The notes beneath the pieces are model-generated. The model was not told the DNA's origin. It was given only the letters and a program-made list of their open reading frames with translations, and ran no database searches. The translations under genes were made by a program, and so were the position numbers. A stretch of DNA of 64,000 nt from Flavobacteriaceae bacterium LYZ1037 (GTDB taxonomy: Bacteria > Bacteroidota > Bacteroidia > Flavobacteriales > Flavobacteriaceae): positions 372,001 through 436,000 of the forward strand of contig QFWS01000001.1 of assembly GCA_003144015.1 (NCBI GenBank). Reading direction: 5' to 3'. Below are positions 14,412 to 24,112 of this stretch, in pieces. Position 1 is the stretch's first letter. Each line of letters begins with the position of its first letter.

Positions 14412-16322
14412 CTATTTTATCATCTCGTAACTACGCTTGATAAAATTAGTAAGTTCTTCACCTTTTAAAAGCCCTTGAGATAATCTGGCTAAGTCTAAAC
14501 TTTGTGTAATTAAACGTTCTTGTTTCTTTTTGGTTTTAGTAGCTAAAATTTCACTAACTAAATCAGAATTTGTGTTTACAACCAAGTTGTACATGTCTGG
14601 CATGTTACCCATTCCAAACATTCCACCACCACCAGTTTGCTGCATCTCTTTCATTCTACGCATAAACTCTGGTTGCGTAATCATAAATGGTGTGGCAGTG
14701 CTATCCATAGTTTCCAATTGTACCGAGAATTTTTCAGCAGGAATCACTTCCTTTAATAGGGTTTCCAATGCTGATTTTTGCTCTTCGGTTAATTTAGAAA
14801 TCTTCGTGTCATCTTTCTTAATTAAATTATCAACATGATCTGCATCTACACGAGTAAACGTAATATTCTCTTTAGTAGATTCCAGTTTTTGCATTAAATG
14901 ACTAATAATTGGAGAATCTAATAATAACACTTCGTAACCTTTAGTTTTAGCAGCTTCAATATAACTATGTTGTGCATCTTCATTAGATGCATAAAGAAGT
15001 ACTAATTTTCCGTCTTTATCTGTTTGATTGGCTTTTACTTTATTGAAAAGCTCTTCATACGTATAATATTTTCCATCAACAGTTGGATATAATGCAAAAG
15101 CATCTGCTTTTTCAAAGAATTTATCTTCAGAAAGCATCCCGTATTCAATCACAATTTTAATATCGTTCCATTTAGCTTCAAAATCTTCTCTGTTATTGTT
15201 GAACAACGATTTTAATTTATCGGCAACTTTTCTAGTAATGTAAGAGGATATCTTTTTAACTGCACCATCGGCTTGTAAATAAGAACGAGAAACATTTAAA
15301 GGAATGTCTGGAGAATCAATTACACCACGTAACATGGTTAAAAATTCTGGAACAATTCCTTCCACATTATCGGTTACAAAAACCTGATTCTGGTATAATT
15401 GAATTTTATCCTTCTGAATGTTTAAATCATTCGTCATCTTAGGGAAATACAAGATTCCAGTAAGATTAAATGGATAATCTACATTTAAGTGAATGTGGAA
15501 TAAAGGCTCTTCAAATTGCGTTGGATACAATTCTCTGTAAAAACTTTTATAGTTTTCATCTTCTAATTCTGCTGGTTGTTTGGTCCAAGCAGGATTCGGG
15601 TTGTTGATGATGTTATCAACGGTTATTTGTTTGTGTGGCTCGGTGGTTTCCTTACCATCTTTATCAGTTGTTGTTTGCGGTGTAAAATCAGGATCGTTTA
15701 CCTCATTAGTTCCAAATTTAATAGGAATAGGCATAAACTTATTATACTTAGTAAGTAAACTGTTTATACGCGCTTCTTCTAAAAACTCTGTAGAATCTTC
15801 AGCAATATGAAGGATGATTTCTGTCCCTCTATCCGTTTTGTCATGAGGTTCTAAAGTGAATTCCGGGCTTCCATCGCAGGTCCAATGTGCTGCAGGCTCG
15901 TCTTTAAAAGATTTTGTGATGATTTCTACTTTTTCAGCAACCATAAAGGCTGAATAAAAGCCAAGACCAAAATGCCCAATAATTCCAGAATCTTTTCCAG
16001 AATCTTTATACTTGTCTAAAAACTCTTCAGCACCTGAAAAAGCAATCTGGTTGATGTATTTTTCAACTTCTTCAGCTGTCATTCCTAAACCTTGATCGAT
16101 AATATGAAGTTTTTTTCCTTCCTTATCGATTTTAATTTCAATTTTTGGATTGCCATATTCTACTGAAGCTTCTCCAATACTTGTTAAATGTTTCAGTTTT
16201 AAAGTGGCATCTGTAGCGTTACTTATTAACTCACGTAAAAAGATTTCGTGATCGCTATACAGGAATTTTTTAATTAATGGAAAGATATTTTCTACCGAAA
16301 CATTAATATTTCCTTTTGTCAT
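14412..16322 (-). CDS. htpG: Molecular chaperone HtpG (Hsp90 family)
   Basis: The 636-residue protein has the GHKL ATPase domain at about residues 1-215, with LRELISNATDA, DQGLGMT and GHFGLGFYSAFMVA motifs. The middle domain (about 250-480) includes the NVSRSYLQ segment, and a C-terminal dimerisation domain completes the protein. The length is in the normal range for bacterial Hsp90 (about 620-640), with a moderately long charged linker near 215-235. HtpG is a cytosolic ATP-dependent chaperone induced by stress. It is monocistronic. No heat-shock operator was recognised upstream. Confidence 0.97.
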   Translation of the reverse strand: MTKGNINVSVENIFPLIKKFLYSDHEIFLRELISNATDATLKLKHLTSIGEASVEYGNPKIEIKIDKEGKKLHIIDQGLGMTAEEVEKYINQIAFSGAEEFLDKYKDSGKDSGIIGHFGLGFYSAFMVAEKVEIITKSFKDEPAAHWTCDGSPEFTLEPHDKTDRGTEIILHIAEDSTEFLEEARINSLLTKYNKFMPIPIKFGTNEVNDPDFTPQTTTDKDGKETTEPHKQITVDNIINNPNPAWTKQPAELEDENYKSFYRELYPTQFEEPLFHIHLNVDYPFNLTGILYFPKMTNDLNIQKDKIQLYQNQVFVTDNVEGIVPEFLTMLRGVIDSPDIPLNVSRSYLQADGAVKKISSYITRKVADKLKSLFNNNREDFEAKWNDIKIVIEYGMLSEDKFFEKADAFALYPTVDGKYYTYEELFNKVKANQTDKDGKLVLLYASNEDAQHSYIEAAKTKGYEVLLLDSPIISHLMQKLESTKENITFTRVDADHVDNLIKKDDTKISKLTEEQKSALETLLKEVIPAEKFSVQLETMDSTATPFMITQPEFMRRMKEMQQTGGGGMFGMGNMPDMYNLVVNTNSDLVSEILATKTKKKQERLITQSLDLARLSQGLLKGEELTNFIKRSYEMIK

Positions 16323-16509
16323 AGTGTAATGTATTTATAATTCCTTCAAAGGAAGAAATCTAATTAATAATATGTTTATTTCTAATGTATTCAATAAAAC
16401 AACAAAAATGCCAAGCATGAATAAGTGACAAACTGACACCATGAAATTCATTTTGAATTATCTATGAAAGCCGAATAATATTTTTAGTTTTATAAAAAAC
16501 AAATCTATA

Positions 16510-18078
16510 GTGAATTTAGATTACGATTATGTGATTATTGGAAGTGGTTTTGGAGGATCTGTATCTGCATTAAGACTGTCTGAAAAAGGCTATAAAGTTT
16601 TAGTCATTGAGAAAGGAAAATGGTTTCATGATAAAGACTTCCCAAAAACCAACTGGAACTTAAAAAAGTGGCTTTGGGAACCTAAAGCAAAACTTCATGG
16701 TATTTTTAAAATGACTTTTTTAAATCACGTGACGGTTCTTTCTGGTGTTGGCGTTGGTGGAGGTTCTTTAACGTATGCTAATACATTGCCGATTCCTAAA
16801 AGGGAGTTTTTTAAAACTGGAAGTTGGGCCAATTTAAATAATTGGGAGAACCAACTAAAGCCATTTTATGATACGGCTTATAAAATGTTAGGAGCAGAAA
16901 CAAATCCGAAATTATACGAATCGGATTTATTAATAAAAGACTTGGCGAAAGACATTGGAAAGGAAGCTCATTTTGAAGCTACCAAAGTGGCTGTATATTT
17001 TGGTGAAGCTGGTAAAAAAGTAGCAGATCCATATTTTAATGGCAAAGGTCCAGATAGAACAGGCTGTGTGTTTTGTGGTGCTTGCATGACAGGATGTAGA
17101 TACAATGCCAAAAATACGTTGGATAAAAATTACCTGCATTTAGCACAACAATTAGGGACTGAAATTTTAGCCGAAAAAGAAGTTTATAATGTGTCTGTGC
17201 TAGGAAATAAAGATGGTTCAGATGGTTATAAAATTGACTTTAAATCTAGTATAGGAAGAAAAGCAAAAGCAAGTGTTACGGCAAAAGGAGTTATTTTTTC
17301 AGGTGGCGTTATGGGAACGGTTCCATTGTTATTAAAACTAAAAAAATCTTCCTTACTTAATTTATCTAATGCTGTAGGGAAAAACATTAGAACCAATAAT
17401 GAATCGTTGTTATTAGTGACATCAACAGATAAAAATCCAAAAGATTATTCCAAGGGAATTGCTATTGGTTCTATTTTACATACAGACGAAAATAGCCATT
17501 TAGAACCTGTGCGTTATGGTGAAGGTTCCAGTTTTTCAAAAACTTTAACCATGCCAACTATTCATAATAAGTTTGTACTATTTAGATTGTTAGGAATTGT
17601 TGGTTTATTTTTTAAACAACCTTCTAGGTTTTTTAAAACCATCTTTTCAAAAAATTATGCACAACGAACAACTATCTTATTGTTTATGCAAACTTTGGAT
17701 AGTACACTACAAATGAAATTAGGCAAGTTTACCAAAATGAAAACCGTTAAAGAATCTGGACCAAAACCGAGTGCTTTTATTCCTGAAGCTATGGAATTAG
17801 GTAAGCAGGTTGCCAAGAAAGTAAACGGAATTCCCTATGCTAACTTTACGGATGCTCTGTTAGGAACTCCAACCACAGCGCATATTCTGGGAGGAGCTGT
17901 CATGGCTGAAGATGCAACTAAAGGAGTAATTGATAAACACAATAAAGTTTTTGGTTATAAAAACATGTTGGTTTGTGATGGTTCAATGATTTCAGCAAAT
18001 CCAGGAGTGAACCCCTCTTTATCTATTACGGCTATTTCTGAACATGCCATGAGTCATATTGATGCGAAAATGATTTAA
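16510..18078 (+). CDS. GMC-family FAD-dependent oxidoreductase (cholesterol-oxidase-like)
   Basis: The 522-residue protein starts at GTG, directly before MNLDYDYVIIGSGFGGS. The GxGxxG FAD motif is at residues 10-15, and no in-frame ATG precedes it. The cysteine-rich segment CVFCGACMTGCRYNAKNTL near residue 179-197 and the C-terminal CDGSMISANPGVNPSLS block are typical of the cholesterol-oxidase-like GMC branch. The protein oxidises an alcohol or sterol-like substrate using FAD; the actual substrate is unknown. It has no signal peptide and no Tat motif, so it is probably cytoplasmic. Convergent with the S9 peptidase gene. Confidence 0.85.
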   Translation: MNLDYDYVIIGSGFGGSVSALRLSEKGYKVLVIEKGKWFHDKDFPKTNWNLKKWLWEPKAKLHGIFKMTFLNHVTVLSGVGVGGGSLTYANTLPIPKREFFKTGSWANLNNWENQLKPFYDTAYKMLGAETNPKLYESDLLIKDLAKDIGKEAHFEATKVAVYFGEAGKKVADPYFNGKGPDRTGCVFCGACMTGCRYNAKNTLDKNYLHLAQQLGTEILAEKEVYNVSVLGNKDGSDGYKIDFKSSIGRKAKASVTAKGVIFSGGVMGTVPLLLKLKKSSLLNLSNAVGKNIRTNNESLLLVTSTDKNPKDYSKGIAIGSILHTDENSHLEPVRYGEGSSFSKTLTMPTIHNKFVLFRLLGIVGLFFKQPSRFFKTIFSKNYAQRTTILLFMQTLDSTLQMKLGKFTKMKTVKESGPKPSAFIPEAMELGKQVAKKVNGIPYANFTDALLGTPTTAHILGGAVMAEDATKGVIDKHNKVFGYKNMLVCDGSMISANPGVNPSLSITAISEHAMSHIDAKMI

Positions 18079-18137
18079 TATGATGTCTGAAAAGTAAAAT
18101 CAATAGATTTGCAGTGCTCAACTGCATTTTAAGACAT

Positions 18138-18167
18138 AAAAAAAACCACCAATTTGGTGGTTTTTTT
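18138..18167. terminator. Bidirectional intrinsic terminator
   Basis: A run of eight A, CCACC-AATTT-GGTGG and a run of seven T form a symmetric hairpin between convergent GMC (+) and S9 peptidase (-) genes. Confidence 0.85.
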
Positions 18168-18187
18168 ATTCCTTTAATTAATTTTTA

Positions 18188-20620
18188 TTAATGTGTGTCT
18201 TCAGATGTTTCTGGTTTGTTTTTTACATTATTTTCCAACCATTCATCTTGTTCCCAAAGCATGTGTAGAACAGACTCTTTAGCGACATATCCATGACTTT
18301 CTTTAGGTAACATAACCAATCTAACGGGAGCTCCTAATCCTTTAAGTGCGTTGAAATAACGTTCACTTTGTAAAGGATATGTTCCAGAATTATTATCAGC
18401 TTCACCATGAATTAAAAGTAAAGGTGTTTTCATAGTATCAGCATGCATAAAAGGCGACATGTTGTAATAAACTTCTGGGGATTCCCAATAATTACGTTCT
18501 TCACTCTGGAAACCAAAAGGTGTTAAAGTTCTATTATAAGCTCCACTTCTAGCTATTCCTGCTGCAAATAAATTTGAATGCGATAATAAATTGGCTGTCA
18601 TAAAGGCCCCATAACTATGACCACCAACAGCTACTTTGTTTCTATCTATATATCCTAAAGCATCCACAGCGTCTATGGCAGCTTTTCCATTGGAAACTAA
18701 TTGCTCTATAAACGTATCATTAGGTTCCTCGTCTCCTTCACCAACAATAGGGAAAGAAGCATCGTCTAAAACCACATAACCTCTGGTTACCCAATAAATA
18801 GGTGATCCATACCAAGGATACGTAAATTCGTTCGAGCTTTTGGTGTTTTGTCCAGCACTACTTTTGTCTTTGAATTCTTGAGGGTAAGCCCATATAACCA
18901 TTGGGTATTTTTTTCCTACTTCGTAATTAGTAGGCAAATAAAGGGTTCCTGTTAATTCTAAACCATCTGCACGTTTGTATTTAATTACTTCTTTTTGAAC
19001 ATCTTGAATGCTTTTAAAAGGATTTTCAAATTGTGTTAATGGTTGTAGTCCAATACGTTTTTTAATATTCCGAACGTAATAGTTAGGGTATTCATTTTTA
19101 GATTCAATTCTTACAACATATTCTCCTTGTTTGGCGTTTAAAGCCATAGAAATATCTTCTAATTGTTCCGATAAGGTCGATTGGTACAATCTAGTGGTTT
19201 CTAAATTTCCCAAATTTATTTCATCGATAAAAGGAAATTTTCCAGCATCGCTATAACCATCACCAATGAGATAAGCATTATTATTATCTAAATCTAAAAT
19301 AGATTCATCGAAATCATTTTTAGTAGAAACAAAACTTCCTGGATTGCTGTAGACATCTTGATAATTTCTATCGAAAACAATTTTTGGTTCTTGACTATTA
19401 TCCGATGGATTAAAAAGATACGTTCTGGTGTTTCTGGTATTCCACCAATAATCATAAGCTAATGCAGTATTATTATTTCCCCATTGTATAAATCTAAAAC
19501 GATCTATTGTTTTTAAAAGCGAGGTTACTCTTCCAGTAAAAGGAGCATCTTGTTGGAATACTTCGTCTCTAAAAGGCACATCGTTTTCTGGATCTCCACC
19601 ATCTAAGGCCTCTGTCCAAACTAAGGTTGCTGGTTTGTCGTGTCTCCAAGTTACATCTCTTTTCCCAGTTCTTTCTGCCATAAAGCCTTTAGGTAAATCT
19701 TCAATTAATGGGACTTCTAAAAACGTGTTTACAAAATCGCCATTAGATTTATAAATTGTTGTTGTTGAGGGAAACCTATAATAAGGCACCAAATAAGAAA
19801 AAGGTCTGTTAATAGTTGTAACCATGACATAATTCCCGTCTGGAGAAAAGGATATATCTCGATACATATCGCTTTTTTTCCAAAGGCTGGATGAACCGTC
19901 AATATTTATTTTAAATAATTCTGCGTGTGTTAAAAGCTCAAAATTATATTCGTCGTTTTTGTTTTTAAGTAAATCTTGATAAGTTCTGTTTTGTGCTTCA
20001 ACACCAGCTTCACTAATAGAAATCGTAGGTCCAGTTGGAATAGCTTCTTTAGTGTCTATTAATGATTTTCTATTGGTTGGAAGCGTCGTTACTATTAGAG
20101 ATTTACTGTCTTTAAACCATGTAAACGGACTTCCTATATTTGCATTTAAATTTGCCTGACTAATTTTTGTTGCTTTAGCCTTGTTAACATCAACAATCCA
20201 AAGTTCTACTCCCGAAGGTATGGTATTTGTAAAAGCCATATATTCTTGGTTAGGAGACCATGAGAAATTAGCAAATCTACCATTTTCTGGCAGTCCTGAA
20301 ACAGCTGTTTCTTTGGCGTCTATGCCGTTTTTAACCTTTATATCTATATAATATCTGGTTCTACTACCAATGTTTGTTACAGGATTGATGCGTAATCCTC
20401 CTAAGCGCATTTCGGTTTCAGATAGTTCTTCAATACTTTTAAAATTGCTTCTATATAAAAAGACAATGTTATTTCCTTTACTATCCATTCTAATGCTTGG
20501 AGCTAAAGGAGCTTCGGCAAGTTCTAGAATGTTTTGATGAGGTTTTTGATAAGTTAAATTTTCTTGTCCGAAACTTAAAAAAGTAACAAACAAAAACAGG
20601 TGAAATAAAGATGTTTTCAT
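18188..20620 (-). CDS. Secreted S9-family prolyl-oligopeptidase-like peptidase
   Basis: The protein has 810 residues counted from the ATG at 20620, which begins a signal peptide MKTSLFHLFLFVTFLSFGQ. An upstream extension of 34 codons exists but would bury the signal. The N-terminal beta-propeller-like region spans about 25-560. The alpha/beta-hydrolase domain contains GGHSYGAFM (nucleophile Ser), LLIHGEADNN (Asp) and KESHGY (His). This resembles the glutamyl-endopeptidase/acylaminoacyl-peptidase branch. It likely degrades peptides in the periplasm or outside the cell. It is monocistronic. Confidence 0.9.
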   Translation of the reverse strand: MKTSLFHLFLFVTFLSFGQENLTYQKPHQNILELAEAPLAPSIRMDSKGNNIVFLYRSNFKSIEELSETEMRLGGLRINPVTNIGSRTRYYIDIKVKNGIDAKETAVSGLPENGRFANFSWSPNQEYMAFTNTIPSGVELWIVDVNKAKATKISQANLNANIGSPFTWFKDSKSLIVTTLPTNRKSLIDTKEAIPTGPTISISEAGVEAQNRTYQDLLKNKNDEYNFELLTHAELFKINIDGSSSLWKKSDMYRDISFSPDGNYVMVTTINRPFSYLVPYYRFPSTTTIYKSNGDFVNTFLEVPLIEDLPKGFMAERTGKRDVTWRHDKPATLVWTEALDGGDPENDVPFRDEVFQQDAPFTGRVTSLLKTIDRFRFIQWGNNNTALAYDYWWNTRNTRTYLFNPSDNSQEPKIVFDRNYQDVYSNPGSFVSTKNDFDESILDLDNNNAYLIGDGYSDAGKFPFIDEINLGNLETTRLYQSTLSEQLEDISMALNAKQGEYVVRIESKNEYPNYYVRNIKKRIGLQPLTQFENPFKSIQDVQKEVIKYKRADGLELTGTLYLPTNYEVGKKYPMVIWAYPQEFKDKSSAGQNTKSSNEFTYPWYGSPIYWVTRGYVVLDDASFPIVGEGDEEPNDTFIEQLVSNGKAAIDAVDALGYIDRNKVAVGGHSYGAFMTANLLSHSNLFAAGIARSGAYNRTLTPFGFQSEERNYWESPEVYYNMSPFMHADTMKTPLLLIHGEADNNSGTYPLQSERYFNALKGLGAPVRLVMLPKESHGYVAKESVLHMLWEQDEWLENNVKNKPETSEDTH

Positions 20621-20789
20621 GTGGTTTGTATTTTGGTTTTTAAAGCTACTAAAACTTAGGTTTGAAATTATTAAAAGCGTGTTAAAAAGATGAAATTTTA
20701 TGAAATTTATATTTAAAATCAATAATTATGAGAATACTATTTTTAATGATTAAATTGCAAACCTGATTAAATAACTAAATTGTTTATTT

Positions 20790-21800
20790 ATGTATAATTC
20801 AAAAATTATTGGTTTAGGAAAATATGTTCCTGATAATGTGGTGACTAATGATGATTTGTCAAAAATGATGGACACCAACGATGCATGGATTCAAGAACGT
20901 ACAGGTATCCAGGAAAGACGTTGGGTTAAACCTGGTTCTGGTGATACCACATCGGTTATGGGAATAAAAGCTGCTAAAATAGCTATTGAACGATCAGGAA
21001 TTGATAAAGACGAGATCGATTTTATTGTGTTTGCAACTTTAAGTCCAGACATGTATTTTCCAGGTCCAGGTGTGCAGGTACAACATGCTCTTGATATTAA
21101 AACCGTTGGAGCATTAGATGTAAGAAACCAATGTTCTGGATTTGTATATGCATTATCTGTAGCCGATAATTTTATTAAAACAGGCATGTATAAAAATGTG
21201 CTAGTAATTGGGAGTGAATTACACTCTCATGGTTTGGATAAAACAGATAGAGGTAGAGGGGTTTCGGTTATTTTTGGAGATGGAGCAGGAGCAGCCGTTT
21301 TAACTAGAGAAGAAGATTCAAGTAAAGGTATATTATCGACCCACCTTCATTCACAAGGAGAGCATGCAGAAGAATTAGTGCTTGTTGCTCCTGGAATGGG
21401 AAAACGTTGGATTAATGATATTCTTGCAGATGATAATCCGGACGACGATAGTTATTTTCCTTATATGAATGGGCAATTTGTCTTTAAAAATGCTGTGGTT
21501 CGTTTTAGTGAAGTAATCAATGAAGGATTACAAAAAAATAATTTAGAAGTCGATGATATTGATATGCTTATTCCTCATCAGGCCAATTTAAGAATTGCAC
21601 AATTTATTCAAAAGAAGTTTAAGCTTACAGACGACCAAGTTTTTAATAACATTCAAAAATATGGAAACACAACTGCTGCCTCTATTCCAATAGCTTTAAC
21701 TGAAGCTTGGGAAGAAGGAAAAGTAAAAGAAGGAGATACTGTGGTACTTGCTGCTTTTGGTAGTGGATTTACTTGGGGATCTGTTATAATTAAATGGTAG
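20790..21800 (+). CDS. 3-oxoacyl-ACP synthase III family protein (KAS III)
   Basis: The 336-residue thiolase-fold enzyme has Cys115 (NQCSGF), His263 (IPHQANLRI) and Asn293 (YGNTTAASIP), the complete Cys-His-Asn triad. KAS III condenses acetyl- or branched acyl-CoA with malonyl-ACP to begin fatty acid synthesis. No other fatty-acid genes adjoin it, and 336 residues is slightly longer than housekeeping FabH (about 317-330). It may therefore be a paralogue with another primer preference, so the symbol fabH is withheld. Confidence 0.88.
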   Translation: MYNSKIIGLGKYVPDNVVTNDDLSKMMDTNDAWIQERTGIQERRWVKPGSGDTTSVMGIKAAKIAIERSGIDKDEIDFIVFATLSPDMYFPGPGVQVQHALDIKTVGALDVRNQCSGFVYALSVADNFIKTGMYKNVLVIGSELHSHGLDKTDRGRGVSVIFGDGAGAAVLTREEDSSKGILSTHLHSQGEHAEELVLVAPGMGKRWINDILADDNPDDDSYFPYMNGQFVFKNAVVRFSEVINEGLQKNNLEVDDIDMLIPHQANLRIAQFIQKKFKLTDDQVFNNIQKYGNTTAASIPIALTEAWEEGKVKEGDTVVLAAFGSGFTWGSVIIKW

Positions 21801-21840
21801 TCTGGTTTCTAAATGAAAGTGAATTAGAATATAAAATACA

Positions 21841-21872
21841 AAAAACCCGAAACAAGTCTGTTTCGGGTTTTT
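21841..21872 (+). terminator. Intrinsic terminator after the KAS III gene
   Basis: AAAAACCCGAAAC/GTTTCGGGTTTTT is a 13-bp perfect stem with a 6-base loop. Confidence 0.85.
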
Positions 21873-21893
21873 CACTACTAACCAATTTTAACT

Positions 21894-22160
21894 AACACTA
21901 ACCATAAAAAGTTTTTTATAGTTTGATTACTTAAAAACTTATCACTTATTATATAGACGTAGAAAAGACGATTTTATTTCATCCATGTCTATATTTAACT
22001 ATCATTTAACAATTCTAAAATCAAAAACCCAAAACATCATGTTTTGGGTTTTCTTATTTAATAGCCAGACTTAACACTAACCATCAACTATTATGTAGGC
22101 TATTAAATATTATTATAAGTTTATTTTAAGATAACTTATTTTGTATTTACTATATAGACG
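21894..22160. repeat. Degenerate tandem module between KAS III and CoA-binding genes
   Basis: Two units share the same order of blocks: a hairpin terminator, AACACTAACCAT (21894-21905 and 22073-22084), AACTTAT (21936 and 22133) and TATATAGACG (21950-21959 and 22151-22160). The spacers between blocks differ. The first copy also carries several CTAAC repeats just after the terminator. Confidence 0.6.
22024..22052 (+). terminator. Second intrinsic terminator in the intergenic module
   Basis: AAAACCCAAAACAT and ATGTTTTGGGTTTT are perfect 14-base inverted arms with a 1-base centre, so the functional loop must be a few bases. It has no ORF directly upstream and may end a small RNA made from the first unit. 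Confidence 0.65.
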
Positions 22161-22162
22161 CC

Positions 22163-22170
22163 TATTTTTG
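22163..22170 (+). promoter_or_regulatory. TAnnTTTG -7 box for the CoA-binding protein gene
   Basis: TATTTTTG matches the consensus and lies 43 bases before the ATG at 22214, directly after the second TATATAGACG copy. Confidence 0.5.
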
Positions 22171-22213
22171 GGTATTGTTACTCTTTTTAACAATACTTAA
22201 CAGACTTTAACAA

Positions 22214-22576
22214 ATGAAAAAAAAGACCTTAGTACTTGGAGCTTCTTTAAATGCTAGTAGATACTCTAATATAGCAGTCAACCGATTGGTGCAATCTGGT
22301 CATGAAGTATTCGCAATAGGATTAAAACAAGGAACAGTAAATGGTGTACAAATTGATACCGATTTAATGCCTTATAAGGATATTGATACAGTAACTCTTT
22401 ACTTAAACCCAAACAATCAAAAAGCTTATTACGATTATATTTTATCTTTAAAACCTAATCGTGTTATTTTTAATCCAGGGACTGAAAACCCAGAGTTTTA
22501 TAATATTTTAAAAATGCATGAAATCGATTTTGAAGTCGCTTGTACTTTAGTCTTACTTTCTACGAATCAGTATTAA
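22214..22576 (+). CDS. CoA-binding domain protein (Rossmann fold, CoA_binding_2)
   Basis: The 120-residue single-domain protein starts KKKTLVLGASLNASRYSNIA, a Rossmann nucleotide-binding loop, and has LYLNPNNQKAYYDYI and FNPGTENPEFY blocks typical of the stand-alone CoA-binding family (YccU-like). The length is normal. Some relatives bind CoA or its thioesters, but the role is unknown. Its 3' end overlaps the convergent symporter gene by 24 bases, an arrangement that may restrict simultaneous expression. Confidence 0.85.
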   Translation: MKKKTLVLGASLNASRYSNIAVNRLVQSGHEVFAIGLKQGTVNGVQIDTDLMPYKDIDTVTLYLNPNNQKAYYDYILSLKPNRVIFNPGTENPEFYNILKMHEIDFEVACTLVLLSTNQY

Positions 22577-23989
22577 CCCCAAGAAAGTTAAGAACCCATT
22601 TAAGATTAAGATAAAGAAGCCAAATTCAAAACCAAACCAGATTGCACTATTCACACTAATTACATAAGATAAGATAGGTGAAAGAATGGCGATTACAGGA
22701 ACCAATTTATCTCTTACCTGCCATTTGGTAAACAATCCAAAAGCATACAAACCTAGTAAAGGTCCATACGTATATCCAGCAAACACAAAAAGTTTGGCTA
22801 TAACACTTTCATCTTTTATGAGATATTTAAAAGATATAATTACAAGAATTAAAATGATTGAAAAAAGTACGTGAATTTGTTTCCTTTTAGCAACTTGGGC
22901 TTTTTCGTTCAGTTTCTTTTCAATATCTAAAATATCTATACTAAAAGAGGTTGTTAATGCTGTTAAAGCACTATCTGCACTGCTGTAGGCAGCTGCAATT
23001 AACCCAATAAGAAAGAATACAAACACACCAATTCCTAGGTGATTTTTGGCTAAAATCGGAAATAAATCATCTTTGTGTGCGTCAATACCATTTTGTTCTG
23101 CATAAACGGTTAATAGTAAGCCCAAACATAAAAAGATAAAGTTGACAACCGTTAAAACAATAGTAAACCAAAACATATTTTTCTGAGCATCTTTCAGCGT
23201 TTTACAGGTTAGGTTCTTTTGCATCATGTCTTGGTCTAAACCTGTCATAACAATAGCTATAAAAGCACCAGAAATAAACTGTTTCCAAAAGTAATTACTG
23301 GATTTAAAATCGTCGAAAAAGAAGGTCTTAGAAAGATCGCTATCTAATACAAAGCCTAAAATATTGCCTCCTGTTAAACCCAATTCATCACTTACAAAAT
23401 AAATGGTTACACCAACAGCTATCAACATAAAGAGCGTTTGTAATGTGTCTGTCCAAACAATGGTTTTTATACCAGATTTAAACGTATATAACCAAATAAG
23501 TAATACGGTAATAATAACTGTTTGCCAAAAGGCAATACCAATCTCATCAAAAAGAATAACTTGCAAGACATTGGCTACTAGAAACAGTCTAAAACTAGCT
23601 CCAACAATTCTGGAAATTAAGAAAAAAGAAGCTCCAGTCTTATAAGAATAATCACCAAAACGTTCCTCTAAATAGGTGTAAATGGAGGTTAAATTTAATT
23701 TGTAATATAAAGGAAGTAAAACTGTACCAATAACTAAATATCCAACAATATAACCCAAAACCACCTGCATGTAACTAAATTGCGACGCTTCAATCCAGCC
23801 AGGAACAGAAATAAAAGTCACTCCCGAGAGTGAAGCTCCAATCATTCCAAAAGCAACTACAAACCAAGGAGATTGTTTGTTTCCTTTAAAAAAAGCATCG
23901 TTACCAGATTTTTTTCCTGTAACATAAGAGATTAAAATTAAAACTCCGAAGTAGGATAAAATAAGTAAGATAATTTGAGTCGCATTCAT
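22553..23989 (-). CDS. Sodium:solute symporter (SSS family)
   Basis: The protein has 478 residues from the ATG at 23989 (MNATQIILLILSYFG); a 15-codon upstream extension lacks membrane character. About 13 hydrophobic segments are present. Conserved features include FFKGNKQSPWFVVAFGMIGASLSGVTF near residue 35, the GLDQDMMQKNLTCK segment and AAYSSADSALTAL near residue 325, all typical of Na+-coupled SSS carriers. The substrate could be a sugar, sialic acid, proline or another solute; neighbours do not discriminate. Confidence 0.9.
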   Translation of the reverse strand: MNATQIILLILSYFGVLILISYVTGKKSGNDAFFKGNKQSPWFVVAFGMIGASLSGVTFISVPGWIEASQFSYMQVVLGYIVGYLVIGTVLLPLYYKLNLTSIYTYLEERFGDYSYKTGASFFLISRIVGASFRLFLVANVLQVILFDEIGIAFWQTVIITVLLIWLYTFKSGIKTIVWTDTLQTLFMLIAVGVTIYFVSDELGLTGGNILGFVLDSDLSKTFFFDDFKSSNYFWKQFISGAFIAIVMTGLDQDMMQKNLTCKTLKDAQKNMFWFTIVLTVVNFIFLCLGLLLTVYAEQNGIDAHKDDLFPILAKNHLGIGVFVFFLIGLIAAAYSSADSALTALTTSFSIDILDIEKKLNEKAQVAKRKQIHVLFSIILILVIISFKYLIKDESVIAKLFVFAGYTYGPLLGLYAFGLFTKWQVRDKLVPVIAILSPILSYVISVNSAIWFGFEFGFFILILNGFLTFLGLILIRRK

Positions 23990-24112
23990 AGAAACAGGTT
24001 TTTCAGTTTTCAAATTACAAATATTAAATTCCAAAATCCAAACGAAGTATAATTTATTTAAAAGCCTTGTGAAAATTAGTGAAATTCGTGGCTAAATAGT
24101 AAATTCGCAGCT

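Noticed and set aside
24085-24112. Possible repeat-like sequence (AATTAGTGAAATTCGTGG) ahead of recR
   Set aside because: It looks like sequences I have seen repeated in other Bacteroidota, but only one copy is visible here, so it is not called.
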